A stretch of 64,000 nucleotides of DNA from Alisma plantago-aquatica (lineage: Eukaryota > Streptophyta > Magnoliopsida > Alismatales > Alismataceae), in assembly GCA_963693085.1 (NCBI GenBank), contig OY856411.1, forward strand, positions 63,534,001 through 63,598,000, in the 5' to 3' direction. How positions within the stretch are numbered: the stretch's first letter is position 1; the number at the start of each line of letters is the position of its first letter. The notes beneath the pieces were generated by a model. It worked only from the letters and a program-made list of their open reading frames with translations, made no database searches and was not told the origin of the DNA. The position numbers and the translations under genes are program-made. This document shows positions 37,237-49,027 of this stretch, one piece after another.

Positions 37237-38395
37237 TGAGGTACCCGGTTGCAACCTTTTTAGTTTGATTTATGCAGTGAGGATACTGCAAATTTCAAGC
37301 TTAGGGGGGAGCAACCGGATGGTAACCTAGTTCTTTTAGCTTTTCCCTTTCATGTTATTTGCTTCTTGTCATTTGCTTTTGTTTTGTGTTCACATTTTAG
37401 TTGTTGTTTTCAATTCTTCTCTTCTTGTGGAAAAATCTAGTATGATATGAGGTTTATCTTTTATATGTGGATAGAACTCCTATGCTTAACAGATTGTCCT
37501 CTTTTGATGAGAAATATCATTTGGAGAAATTGTAAAAGGCATGCATTAATCAAATGAAACATTTTGGCCATCAACATGTGCTTAACATTGGTTTATGCTT
37601 CTAGCCTAAACATTCATCTTTCACATCCTTGATTGCTTAAAACATGTAATGGTTTCAATTTTTTTTTGAGTAAATCAACTTTACAACATCATTTGGAATA
37701 CGAGATGCCCTTTCCAAGCTCTTAGTGCATTTTCAACCACTCTTTCAATGAAAATTTTTCAAAACAAATGAATAAAATCTAGATAATGTTGCAATTTAGT
37801 TGACTCTCATATCTTTTGGAAAAAAATTTAAAATTTCTTTTGGCTTATCTCATCTTTATACCCTATAAAAGATGGCTAAACTGCCCACATATCATGCTAG
37901 CCTAGTGTAAGTCCGATCTAGCCACGATGGTTAGGTGGTATGTCTTAAAAGAGGGTAAAATACCCCAACCGACACTCCACATGTGCATAAGCCTACATTA
38001 GCAGCCGAGTGTCGGAACCCACAATCCATTGTCATATCATTTTTTGGAAAGAAGGAGAGTACAAATAAAATTGTTAATTTTAACTAAGATTTCATCTTTT
38101 GTATCCTTAATAGTTGAGAGTTTGAGTTGCACATCCACTAATTTCTTGGCTTGGTCATCCAAATTCTACTTAGTGTTGTTTAATTGATTGATTCATTTAA
38201 TTGTGACCACCCCTGCTAAACTAAAAATCTCTTTCTTTGGTGTTTAAGTTGAATTGATGGCTATGAGTATAAACATGTTGATCATGGTTGGCTTGGTCTT
38301 ATACACATCTTTCTTTTCATTTGATCTATGCATGAACTTGACAATTCTTCATTTGTGTTTCTATGCTCTTTTTGCTTGAGGACAAGCAATGGTTT
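37237..38395 (+). other. Non-coding 3' interior of element D
   Basis: This is where pol would begin in a full element; no pol motif is found on either strand. At 37297-37309 it has AAGCTTAGGGGGG, identical to the functional polypurine tract 1,099 bases downstream. It ends with TTGAGGACAAGCAATGG before the polypurine tract. Confidence 0.75.
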
Positions 38396-38410
38396 AAGCT
38401 TAGGGGGGTT
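38396..38410 (+). other. Polypurine tract of element D
   Basis: AAGCTTAGGGGGGTT directly before the 3' LTR start TGATGTGC. Confidence 0.85.
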
Positions 38411-39942
38411 TGATGTGCACAAATCATATCACCTTTTGGATCATGTTTGGTTGCATATCCATGTTGTTTTGACTCAATTATCACTCTCATTCATGCTAGA
38501 TTCTATATTTTTAGCTATTCTTACTTGTCTCATGGTTTGTATTGAAGGTACTACATATTGCAATGCAATTATGAGTAATATATCATATTATCTCTTATTG
38601 GATCACTCCTCAAGTATCTACATGTTTTGGGGTTCGAAATTGAGCAAATACCACTTTTTACGGCATGTAAATCGGACCTACACACTGAAAGTTATGAGCA
38701 AAATACACAACAGCCCAGAACAGCGCGGTGCACGCCGTGCACCAAAAGTGCACGCTGTGCACCTGGGAATTTCAGGCAGATAAAAGTTTCTGGAAAGTTG
38801 CACGGCGTGCATTTCCAAAGTGCACGCCGTGCACCTGGCAGTTTCTGCATTTTGTAAAATATGAGTTTTTGTTTAAAATGAAGTGGGAACTTAATGGGCG
38901 GTTAGGCCCGGTCATTTATGAACGTTCCCTCGTCCCAGAGCAAAGGAGGAGCGGAGGAGGACAATTTGGAGGAGAAAAAGGGTGGTTTCTTGGGAAAGGA
39001 GTCCATTTCTTCTTCTCTTCTTCTCCATTGTCTTCTCCAAGGTGCAACCAAGCTTCCCCAACTTCATGCAGTTTCTTGGGAGAGGAGCCAGTCCGTTTTG
39101 GAGTAGCTTTGGGAGTGGAATTTCGTTCCCAAGACGGAATTCTACTTCTCTTGGGTTACACTTTCAATTCTCCTAGCTTTTCCTTCTATAAACCATGTTA
39201 AACTCTGAAAATTCTGTAGTATTTCTGCAATACATGATCATGGACGAGTAGAATCCAAATCTTAGACATGGGAGAGTAACTCCCATGTCATAGCTTGTAT
39301 GAACATATGAATTTCGTACTAAATGTTAGTTTCTTGCATGTTCCAAGAGTTGTTTCAGATCTGAAATGCTTGTTTGTGTGATTGGACATCATACTTGCAT
39401 GTTTTATGCTTTCTTTCATAATCTGAGAAGATGTGTTTGAGAGTATGGAGTTACTCTTTTGGCAACTTGTCCTTGACCGTGAGGGTGGCTGGGATTATGT
39501 TGAGGAGCAAGGTTTGTGATTTGAAATGAAATACATACATGAGAGTGATGTATGGAGTTAAAATCATCATCACTTCACTTAGAGGTGAGTGATGACTACA
39601 AACCTCCTTTGCAAGTTAATTAACATATTTAAATTCGTATTTTAATATAAGCTATGATGTGATAGTGAAATCCCAAGTCTAAGATCCTCTTAAATCTGAA
39701 TCTTAACCTTAATTAAGTGATAATTTACTATTTTGTTTTAAATCTGTAATTTAGTTTTTCTAATCCAATCATCTTGTGTACAACGATCTAGATTATTGAA
39801 AATCATAACTCTTGCGCCTAACTAACCAACGCTCCTTGTGTTCGACCTCGACTACAACTACTCTCGTATACTTGTGGGAAATAGCTAGTTGAGTAAACTA
39901 TCCTTTACTTGGATTGAAACTAGTTAGTGTAAACAACCAACA
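38411..39942 (+). repeat. 3' LTR of element D
   Basis: 1,532 bases; near-identical to 33468-35110 except for fewer palindrome copies and scattered substitutions. Confidence 0.92.
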
Positions 39943-40504
39943 ATATGCATCATGATCTCTATGCCATCATGTCTACCATGAACATTTCCTGTGCACATCC
40001 TTATCCTGCCTACCAGCCCACCCAGGACGTGACTATGCATCCTATGCATATGATCACTTTTACCCTACCCATCCACCTACTGCTTCCACTATTACACCCT
40101 CTGCTACTGGTGGATCCACCCCTACTGAGCTACTTCTCCCTACTGGTCCTATAGCTACCCTGCTTGCAGGACTTGGCACTTGTGCTCCTTCTTATCCTCA
40201 ACCCTAGGAGTTACATGACCTTGGTATGTCTTGGGCTGAGCAGAATGTCAGGTGGCCCAGTTGTGGTTTTGGTTCCTCTATCAATGAGGAGAGGCCATAT
40301 TAGGTTGGTTAGGAAGCTCCTTCTAATGAGGAGGCATCTGAGGATGATAACATTGATGGTTTTGGTGGCTCTGTTGGTGGTTCTGGTGACGAAGGTGATG
40401 TTGTTGTCTCTGCTGCACCTTCAGACGGAGATGATGACTATGAGACCGAAGCCTCTGCTGATGATAATGATGATGCTGTGGACATAGATGACCTAAATGT
40501 TTAG

Positions 40505-41170
40505 ATGTTTTAATTTTTAGTCGGTAGATGTTGATCATATATATCTTTCTAGGCTACTTTTGTACTAAAAACATCGGGGCACATTATCTGAGATGTATTA
40601 TTTATCATCATGTTGGTTTCATCATTTTGGTTTGTAGTTGTTTTTTAGGACATGCCTTCTGTGTTGTAATCTTAATCATATGTACACTTACTCTTTGGTT
40701 GCTATATCTCATGAGTTGGCACCATGTCATATTTTGATTATGACTTAGATTTCTTATTTCTCTCCCATCTCTATTTGGAGTATGCTTTGAGATTGCATGT
40801 TTTATGTTGTGGATGTATGTTTTGGTTGTGCTTGGAGAAGACCTATTCTTTTGTGCTCTTCTACCCCTTCCTTTTTGATAATGTCAAAAGGGGGAGAGAA
40901 GTTCAATGTGTTGAAGCTCAACCATTTTATTTCCTATGTTATCCTTTTCTTGTTCATTATATGATTTATCATGTGACTTGCTAAAGGACCATATAGTATA
41001 CATGTTATATTGTTTTGTGTAGATAGACTAACTATGCAGGTAAGAGTAAGCATAGATTGAGGGGCAGCAAATTCACATTATTAAAATTCTGAATCCCCTT
41101 GCAATTCACAAGGCAAATGTATAACTTTACATATCCTTTTCAATATGATTGAGGAATGGTTTGTCATTGT
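40505..41170 (+). other. 3' untranslated interior of element A with an extra PPT-like tract
   Basis: T-rich, no ORF of known type. At 40885-40901 lies CAAAAGGGGGAGAGAAG, closely similar to the true polypurine tract 285 bases downstream. Element B has the same arrangement at 43173-43187. Confidence 0.65.
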
Positions 41171-41185
41171 CAAAAAGGGGGAGAA
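41171..41185 (+). other. Polypurine tract of element A
   Basis: CAAAAAGGGGGAGAA directly before the 3' LTR (TGTTGAC). Confidence 0.88.
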
Positions 41186-42647
41186 TGTTGACTTAAAAGT
41201 TATACATTGTCCATATTTTGATAATGACTTATAGATTCCATTCCTATGTATCTAATATGTTTGTTCAATATTGATTTCATGCTTTAGCTACATAAAAAAG
41301 ATCAAATTTCATAAGTCCTAGCATATCCAAGTTCAAGTGAAAAGCAATGCAAGTGCGTGTTTTGGGAATCACTCCAAATCACCTAAAATTAATTTTGTAA
41401 TCACTTGTGTTGATGATATGACTTGTAACTAAGATGAGAAAAAATCAGGGACACTTAATTCCAACGTTCGATCACTCGAAAGTCAAATTGGAAAATTTGT
41501 CACAGGCTGTTTATTGGTCGGGTTGGAAAATCGACCTATCCAGTGATGGATTTTCTGAAATGACCAATCGATCGAGTTGCACACTCATAAAACTCGACCA
41601 ATCGATCAACTAAGAAAAACTAATTTTGACTCATCGGTCGAGTTTCCCAGAACAAACTCGACCGATAGTTCTTGGCTTTGTCATTTAGTGGATCGATCGA
41701 GTTACCTTTATTGAAATTTGATCGAATGTACTATATGGAAAACACAAAAAAAGTGATTGTAACTGTTGGAGAGTTGTTGTGAGTAAAACTAGATCTGTTG
41801 CAAGTTACATAATGGTTATATTTCATTGTTAAGTGATCCCACACTCAAAGGAACACCCCATCTATTAATAGGACCCCTTGGAGTTCATTCCAAGTTTGCT
41901 CATTCATGCTATTCTAAGTCCTTGCTATACTTGAGTGTGTTACAACCCTTTGAGCCCCTTTGTCTCCCTAATTTACAAAGCATTTCAGGAGTATGAGTGA
42001 GTTCGGTATGTTGAAAGAGAGCTACCTCTATGTGCTTTTAAATCTCTCATTCCTTCCATCTTCCCTACCCTCTTTCTCAAAGAGATAAGGTTGAAGCAAG
42101 CTACTTCGAGTGAAGGTGAATCTATTGTTGGTCTTCTTCATGGTTGAAGAAGAGGTGAAGATCTTCTCTAGGTGAAGGAGAAGGCCAAGACCATGATTCA
42201 ATAAGAGTGGGTAATTACTTCAAGGCCAAAGACTAGATGAAAGTGTGGGTAAGTCCTTATTGAAGGATGAAGACATCTTGATCAGGTGGGTAAGTCCTTG
42301 TGTAGGTGAAAGACTTTTGTCTTGAGTAGGCAAGTCCTTTAATGTATGGTGGTATCCTTGTATCTCTTATAAATGAATATAAGTATACACAGATTGCAAA
42401 GTCCTAAAGGTTGACCTCTCTAGGTAGTGGATTGACTATCTCCTAGTTTGGAGATTGGAACCACTCTAAACCATCTTGTCCAAGTGGATGTTTCAATATC
42501 TCTCATCACTACTTTGCTTGCCTAGATAGGAATTCAAATTGTTATTAAGAATATTGGTTATGATTCATATAATTTGAAGCTCAAACTTATTTTGTGAGAA
42601 TTTTGAAGCTCTATTCCCCCCCCCCCTCTAGAACCCTAGATCCAACA
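41186..42647 (+). repeat. 3' LTR of element A
   Basis: 1,462 bases, TGTTGACTTAAAAG...GATCCAACA, with intact TG...CA ends and a C run at about 42616-42626. Confidence 0.9.
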
Positions 42648-42652
42648 ACATC

Positions 42653-42882
42653 ATTAATACAAGTGATTACAAAAATATTCTAAGGTTGTTTAGAGTGATT
42701 TCCCAAATTGCACACTTGCATTGCTTTTGACTTGAGCTTGGACGAGATAGGGCTTGTGTAATTTGATGTTTTTCATGTACCTAAAGCCTGAAATAAATAT
42801 TAAATAAACATATTAGATACATATGAATGTAATGGTTAAGTCATTATAAAAATATGGACAATGTATAACTCTCAAGTCAACA
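42653..42882 (-). repeat. 3' LTR of element B, second piece
   Basis: Continues the B LTR interrupted at 25200 and matches 52021-52248. Ends CTCAAGTCAACA. Confidence 0.9.
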
Positions 42883-42897
42883 TTCTCCCCCTTTTTG
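42883..42897 (-). other. Polypurine tract of element B
   Basis: The plus strand TTCTCCCCCTTTTTG is CAAAAAGGGGGAGAA on the minus strand, identical to that of element A. Confidence 0.88.
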
Positions 42898-43566
42898 AAA
42901 ATGACAAACCATTCCTCAATCATATTGAAAAGGATATGTAAAGTTATACCTTATCCTTGTGAATTTCATGGGGATTCCTAATTTTAACAATGTGAATTGT
43001 TCCCCCTCAATCTATGCCCACTCTTACCTGCATAGTTAGTCTTTCTACACAAAGCAATATAACATATATACTATATGGTCCTTTAGCAAGTCACATTATA
43101 AAACATATTTTTAGACAAGAAAAGGATCACATAGGCAATAAAAGAAATATGGTTGAGCTTGAAAATATTGAACTTCCCTCCCCCTTTGGGCATTATCAAA
43201 AAGTAATGGGGTAGAAGAGAACAAAAACATGTCTTCTCCAAGCACAACCAAAACATACAATCCACAAGATAAAGCATGCAACATCATAACATACAACAAA
43301 TAGAGATGATAGAGAGACAAGCAATCTTTGCCATAATCAAAATATGGGTAACATACCACTAACTCATGAGATATAATGAACCAGAGAGTAAGGGTACATA
43401 TGATTAAGATTACAACACTGAATGCATGTTTTCAAAAATAACTACAAGCTAAAACTATGAAAACAACATGATGATAAAAATAGTACAACTCAGATAATGT
43501 GCCCATATGTTTTAAATACAAAATAGTATAGAAAGATATATATGATCGACATCTAAAGACTAAAAA
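42898..43566 (-). other. 3' untranslated interior of element B with extra PPT-like tract
   Basis: Homologous to 40505-41170 in A. The tract CTTCCCTCCCCCTTT at 43173-43187 is the complement of a second purine tract, about 290 bases before the true one. No ORF of known type. Confidence 0.6.
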
Positions 43567-45114
43567 CTAAAATATATAAATGTCTAGGCTATCTATGTCA
43601 ACATGATCATCATCAACATCATCATCATAAGCTTCAGGCCCGTAGTCATCATCTCCATCTGAAGTCACAATAGAGATAGCAAATTCACCTTCATCACCAG
43701 ATGTACTGACAAAGCCATTATCAGAACCATCTGAACCATCCTCACTATCATCCTTATATGCCTCCTCCTCATCAAAAACAACTTCCTCATCAACATGGTT
43801 GGGAATCTCCTCATCAATAGAAGGATCAAAGCCACGACCAGGCCACATGGCATTCTGCTCATCCCAAGACATACCAAGGTCATGCAACTCTTGGGATTGA
43901 GGAAAAGTAGGTGCAGAGGTGCCAAGTCCTACAAGAAAGGTATCTATAGGACAAGTAGGGAGAGGTATCACTCCAGGGGTAGATCCAAAACAACAGAGGG
44001 AGTAGTAGCGGAAGCAACATATCGAGGGGCTGGGTAGAAGTGAGTGTATGCATAGGATGCATAATCACCTCTTGGGTAGGGCTGGTAGGCATGATAAGGA
44101 TGGGCACATGATAGGTTCATGGTAGACATGATAGAACATAGATCCTGATGCATATGCTCTTGAACCTGAAGGTTATACACATGTTGATGCATCATGTAAC
44201 CCATGAGGGTTTCATTTGATACATTAAATGAGGTGCGGTTAGGTTGGGATGGCTGAGGAGGTGGAGGTACCTGGGTGGAGGTGGAGGCTCTAGGTGTGGT
44301 AGAAGAAGGGGTAGGCACACTTTTCTGAATTGTGGTCTTATTGACACAAGATCCTTTTCTAGCAGGTTTGTAATGAAGATAATAAAAAAGAAACTTCCCA
44401 GTGGCAGATTGAAACAGACCACAAATCAGGGTGATAATGCAATTCTTTAGGTCTAATGTAGAGGAGGGAAGGGTGGCTTCTTCCTATAAGGAAACTGAGG
44501 CTTCTTCAAGAATTTATGTATGTCAGGGAGAGTGATATCATATTGCTTGTAGAAGGCCTTTGGTTCTAGGAGGTCAAAATACTCAGGGTAATCCGTCCTC
44601 TATGTGTCGGTTATTTGAGTACCAGAGAAAAAGATATTCAATCTATCCTCTGAGACTTGGAATTTCTTACTAGCAATCATGGAAGCAAGAATGACTTGTG
44701 TATTTGGTAGGGGTACAAGACTGTCATAATTCCATGACAAGTTTGCATAGAATTCATGAAATGCCTTAGTGCTTATAATGGAATTTTCATAGCACGACAC
44801 ATGCGTTCAACACTCAGGGCAGACATGTGGTGGTCCTACAACAACTTGGCAACATGATCTATGACCATTTATCTATGCGGGTGTGGCTCAAACAAGGCAT
44901 GAAAAGGGAAGGGGTTCCTAGGAAGGAGCTCCTTGTACATATTTAGAGCTTCATTGGAGACAAAGAAGGTACCATCAAACATGATGAGGTGAGAGTTGGA
45001 GGAGGATGGTTCTCTAGAGGGGGCGACTCTCTTTCTCCTATTGGAAGCCATGGGGGAAAGATAAGAAAAGAAAAGAGGTAAAAAACGTAGGGAATACCAC
45101 CAAGAACTAACCAA
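43567..45114 (-). pseudogene. Element B third ORF (so-called env-like), fragmented
   Basis: Homologue of the A third ORF in the opposite orientation. The start is the ATG at 45051 (ASNRRKRVAPSREP); an in-frame ATG at 45114 adds a hydrophobic leader (WWYSLRFLPLFFSYL). Blocks: TFFVSNEALNMYKELL, FHEFYANLSWNYDSL, LNIFFSGTQITDT, a Pro-rich linker near 44290, then SNETLMGYMMH and a Tyr/Pro/Ala-rich segment. The C-terminal open frame 43567-43971 (134 aa) is strongly acidic with runs of Asp and Glu. At least three frame changes separate the pieces. Function is unknown; the location after pol and the acidic tail are shared with A. Confidence 0.65.
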
Positions 45115-45679
45115 ACACCTAGGCTAATGTCCAAGAGGGATAGAAAGGTCAATTAAGGGCTGGCTAGGGCTAGGAAAGGGAAGGTCGGGGCTAGGGTTGA
45201 GAGCTTGAGGGAGCTGGAGAGGGAATCAATCAATTTTTCTCTAGTTGAGAGGGAGAAAAGTCAACTGAACCATACTTAAGTGTTGCTTCAGCTCAGACAT
45301 CGGTCGAGTTCTAAGAGAGGAAACTTGACCAAATGGATTTTTATAGAAACCCTTGGCCACCCATCAGTTGAGTTTGTAACTCGATTGACAAAAAGTTTGT
45401 CCCAAATTTAGAAATATTAATTTCTAGCCATTTGAGTGCTAATTAAATTTATTTTTCTAGTCCATTTTGCATTTTAAACATACTTAAGCATATATCACTC
45501 ATCATTGGGAACTATTTAGTGATAAAACAAGCATTTGGCAAAAATACACAAAACAAGTGAAAAACAAGGTATAAGAACATGAAATTTTATCACTTTAGAA
45601 AGAAAGGGTGATTAATACATGAGAAAAGCATATAGGATAGATGGAAACTAACTAGAAGGCATATCAGATTCATCCAAAG
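45115..45679 (-). other. Spacer between pol and third ORF of element B
   Basis: Non-coding; contains CGAGTT-type motifs near 45300-45385 as in element A. Confidence 0.6.
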
Positions 45680-48600
45680 CAGTTATGAGTAGTTTAAATC
45701 TAATAAAATTAAATTTCTCTCTAGCTAGAGGTTTATGAAATGTTTGCCGATTGATTTTCTATGTCCACATGCGTGATATATATATCCTTTTTGGTAATGT
45801 GATCACAAATAAAATGATGACGAACCTCTATATGTTTGTCTCTACTATGCAATATAGCATTGTAAGATAAATTGATTACACTAGTATTATCACAATAGAT
45901 AGGAGAAGCATCAAAATAAATGTTAAAGTCTTAGAGCATTTGCTTCATCCATAGGACCTGGGCACAACAACTCTTGATTGCAATGTATTCAACCTCAGTA
46001 GTTGATAAAGCCAATGTGCTCTATTTTTTAGAGAACCAAGACACCAAGTTTGGTCCAAGGAGGAAGAAAGATCCACTTGTGAACTTTCTATTAATCAAAC
46101 ATCCTGTGTAATATGCACCATGATAAGCCGTAAGAGTAAAGTCCCTTGACTTGGGATACAATAGTCCAAAGTTTGGAGTTTTGGGTAAGTACCTTAAAAT
46201 CCTGTAAACAGCTATACGATGTGATTTCTTGGGATTTGATTGAAAGTGAGCACAGAAGCCAACACTAAACATTATATCAGGTCTAGAGGTAGTTAAATAA
46301 AGTAGGCATCCAATCATACCTCTATAGAGCTTCTCATCCACTTTCTCACCTTCTTCATCATTATCAAGTTTGGTAGTGTTTGACATGGGGGTTTCCATCA
46401 ACTTTGTGTTCTCCATCCCAAAGCACTTAAGTAGCTCACTTTTGTACTTGCCTTGGTTGATGAAGTTCCCAACTTTAGTTTTCTTGATTTGAAAGCTGAA
46501 GAAGAATGTAAGATCACCCATCATGCTCATCTTGAACTCACTCCGCATAAGATCACTAAACTCCTTGCAAAGATCATGATTGGTTCCGCCAAAAATGATA
46601 TTGTCAACATAAATTTGCATGATAAGAAAATTGTTAGAAGTGTGTTTTCGAAACAAGGTAGAATGTACCTTGCTCATGATATACCCATGATCTAACAAAA
46701 TGTTCTTTAATTTCTCATACCAAGCTCTAGGTTCTTGTTTGAGTCCATAGAGAGCTTTTTGTAATAGATAGACATGGTTGGGTATACTATCATGTTCAAA
46801 GCCCAGTGGTTGTGCAACATACACTTCCTGCTCAATTGTACCATTCAAAAATACACCTTTAAAATCCATTCAATAAAGAAGAAAGTTCTTATAACTCGCA
46901 AAATCAAGTAACATGCAAATTGACTCAAGTCTAGCTACAAGTGCATATGTTTCATCAAAATCTATACCTTCCAGCTAATTGTAGTCTTGAGCCACTAACC
47001 TTACTTTGTTTCTTACCACCTTGCTGCTTTCATCTAACGTGTTGTGGTAGACCCACTTGGTGCCAATGATCTTTCTATCACATGGTCTTGACACTAGAGT
47101 CCACACTTTATTTTTTTAAATTGCTCCAATTCTTCTTGCATGGCTAAGATCCATTCATCATCCCCAAGAGATTCTTTGACGTCCTTGGGCTTGAGCTGTG
47201 AGATGAAGGCACTGTTTGCTTGTTCTTTGTTAAGGCAACCCACGTCTTCACTCTTTCAAAAGGGTCATGTAAGATCAACTCTTTAGGATGATTCTTTGCA
47301 AAGCAGGGAGTTAGATCCTTCTTGTCTTCATCTTTGTCGTCTTCTTGAGTGGCCACCTCTTTTCCCTATTGGGTGATGTTGAGCTCTTTTAAGATAGGAA
47401 TCATCTCACCTGCAACATCATCATTTTGAACACTATCTTTAGGAATAGTGGGGTTAGTCTTAATAAATTTGACATTAATATATTCTTCTACTTTAGATAG
47501 ATCAACATTAACACTCTATAAGCCTTGCTAGTAGTTCTATAGCCAAGACAGAAAGCATGTACAATTTCAGATCAAACTTGTCGAGAGAATCTTTCATGTT
47601 CAAAACAAAAAAAGCACATCTAAAAATGTGAAAATACTTGATTTAAGGATTATTACCATGCCATAGCTCATAGGGGAGTTTTATTCAAAGAAGGATGTGT
47701 GAAAACCCATTTTTGCACAAAACATGAGGTACTAACAACTTCGTCCAAAAACTTCTTTGGAGTGTCATACTCTAAAAGCATGGTCCTAGACATTTCTTAT
47801 AGTGACCTTTTTTCCTCTCTACAACCTCATTTTGTTGTGGTGTTTGAGGTGAAGAGAAGCTATGTACATAGCCTATTTTTCACAATTTGTTTTTAAAATG
47901 ATCATTTTCAAACTCTCCCCCATGATCACTATGGATGGAAACAATTTGGCTTGAGACTTTGTTCTCAACTCATTTACAAAAAATAGAGAAAACATCAAGC
48001 GTATCACTCTTGGAAATGAGAAATAAGATCCAAGTATATCGAGAGAAATCATCGACAATAACAAGACAATACTTGGAACCACAAAGCGATTGAGTTCTCA
48101 TAGTTCCAAATAGATCAATATGGAGAAGTTCAAGAGCTCTCTTGGTGCTATAGACTCCTTTGGATTTGAAGGAGGAATTGGTTTTCTTTCTTTGGGTACA
48201 AGGTTGGCATTCCTCATCCTTTTCAAAGTCCAATTTGGGAAGTCCCCTAACCAAGTCCTTCTTGCTCAATTTCTTCAATTGATGCATATTTACATGACCA
48301 AGCCGACGATGCCAGAGAGAGAGATATCATTCAAATTGACTACTAGGCATCTACCAACAATAGGCTTAATAGAGTCAAGAACAATTACATAAAGATTACC
48401 ATTTCTAGTTCCCTCATATATGACATGATAAGTGAGGGAATCTAGAAGCAAGCATTCAAAATAAGTAAATAGCACAAGGTAACCATTATTACATAATTGA
48501 CTTACACTTATTAAAATTTTTGTTGTAGGCCATCCACAAAGAGAACATTCTTGATACACAAGGATTCACCTACATCACCCTCACCATTTACCTTACCTTT

Positions 48601-48900
48601 CTTGTTGTCCATGAAAGTAACCAAACCTCCTTTCTTCTTTGTGAAGTTGTTGAAATGGAATATATCTCATGTCATTTTCTTAGTGCAGCCACTATCAACA
48701 ATCCATTTCCCTTTTTCCTGTAAGAAAGGAGAGTATCAGTTCCCAACTCAAAATTTGGGATTCAGAGTTATCTTAGGGACCCATTTCATCTTTTGGTTGG
48801 TCCCCTTAGGCTTATAAGGACAATACGTAGAATAATGATCATCACTTTTGCAATGAGAGCAGATCATAGGGTTCTTAGTGCCAAAAAACTTCCTTACTCT
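45680..48900 (-). pseudogene. Element B pol: protease, integrase, RT, RNase H; broken
   Basis: Read leftwards. Second knuckle CSHCKSDDHYSTYC near 48850. Protease WIVDSGCTKKM with the DSG Asp kept (48688-48696). Integrase ORF 47970-48287: MHQLKKLSKKDLV, CQPCTQRKK, LLHIDLFGTM, VIVDDFSRYTW; then SDHGGEFEND and VVERKK near 47815, so all three acidic positions survive. RT fragments from about 47160 include a MATQEDDKDEDKKD spacer, and ORF 46021-46869 carries VYLLQKALYGLKQEPRAWYE. The catalytic box there is YVDN instead of YVDD. RNase H motif DADYAG is replaced by YHGAYYTG; later boxes YCDNTS and ENQSANIS run to about 45690. Several stops make it inactive. Confidence 0.88.
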
Positions 48901-49027
48901 TTTTCTTACCGCTGGCCTTATTCTTGCCCTTAGGTTCTCCCCCTAAAAATCCCAAACCACTAGTACCACTTTGTTTGGTAGGATGGTCAAGGATTTCACT
49001 TAGGGAGTTTTTCCCTTTGAGGAATTT

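Larger units (their letters stand above)
33468..39942 (+). mobile_element. Gag-only Athila-like Ty3 element D
   Basis: 5' LTR 33468-35110, 3' LTR 38411-39942, target duplication ATATG at 33463-33467 and 39943-39947. The interior of 3.3 kb has an Athila-type primer-binding site, a gag gene and a polypurine tract, but no protease, RT, RNase H or integrase. It lies inside the third ORF of element A, whose sequence resumes directly after it. The LTRs differ by only a few percent plus a 111-base length difference in a motif cluster, so this is the youngest layer of the nest. Its movement must have used pol from another element. Confidence 0.92.
32319..40504 (+). pseudogene. Element A third ORF (so-called env-like), split by element D
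   Basis: A separate ORF downstream of pol, as in SIRE elements. The likely start is the ATG at 32385 (VSNRRKKAAPSG); an in-frame ATG at 32319 would add a hydrophobic, aromatic-rich leader. Blocks in order: DDTFFVSNGALNRYKELL, VHEFFANL (32319-32699), then in another frame FFSGTEVTDTWRKDYPEYF and KKPQFAYRKK (32754-33191). A Pro-rich linker and SNETLMGYMMH follow near 33400. Element D enters at 33468. After it, from 39948, the frame continues to an Asp/Glu-rich tail (about 40330-40504, stop TAG 40502-40504). The middle block recalls the 'putative plant transposon protein' domain (Transposase_32), a family suggestion only. No clear transmembrane anchor is seen. Confidence 0.65.
25201..42647 (+). 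mobile_element. Maximus/SIRE-type Ty1/copia element A, inserted in the LTR of element B
   Basis: The 5' LTR is 25201-26621 and the 3' LTR is 41186-42647. Target duplication is ATATC at 25196-25200 and ACATC at 42648-42652 (one mismatch). Across the junction the B LTR reads through exactly as in its other copy near 52010-52030. Internal order: PBS, gag, protease, integrase, RT, RNase H, third ORF, polypurine tract. Net length without element D is about 11 kb. It is the same family as B but in the opposite orientation. LTRs differ at about 19 of the first 165 bases. The 5' LTR begins TATTG instead of TGTTG, a decayed terminus. Confidence 0.9.

Noticed and set aside
40164..40538. Met/Leu-rich 107-aa ORF and His-rich 71-aa reverse ORF
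   Set aside because: Out-of-frame readings of the acidic C-terminal tail of the element A third ORF.
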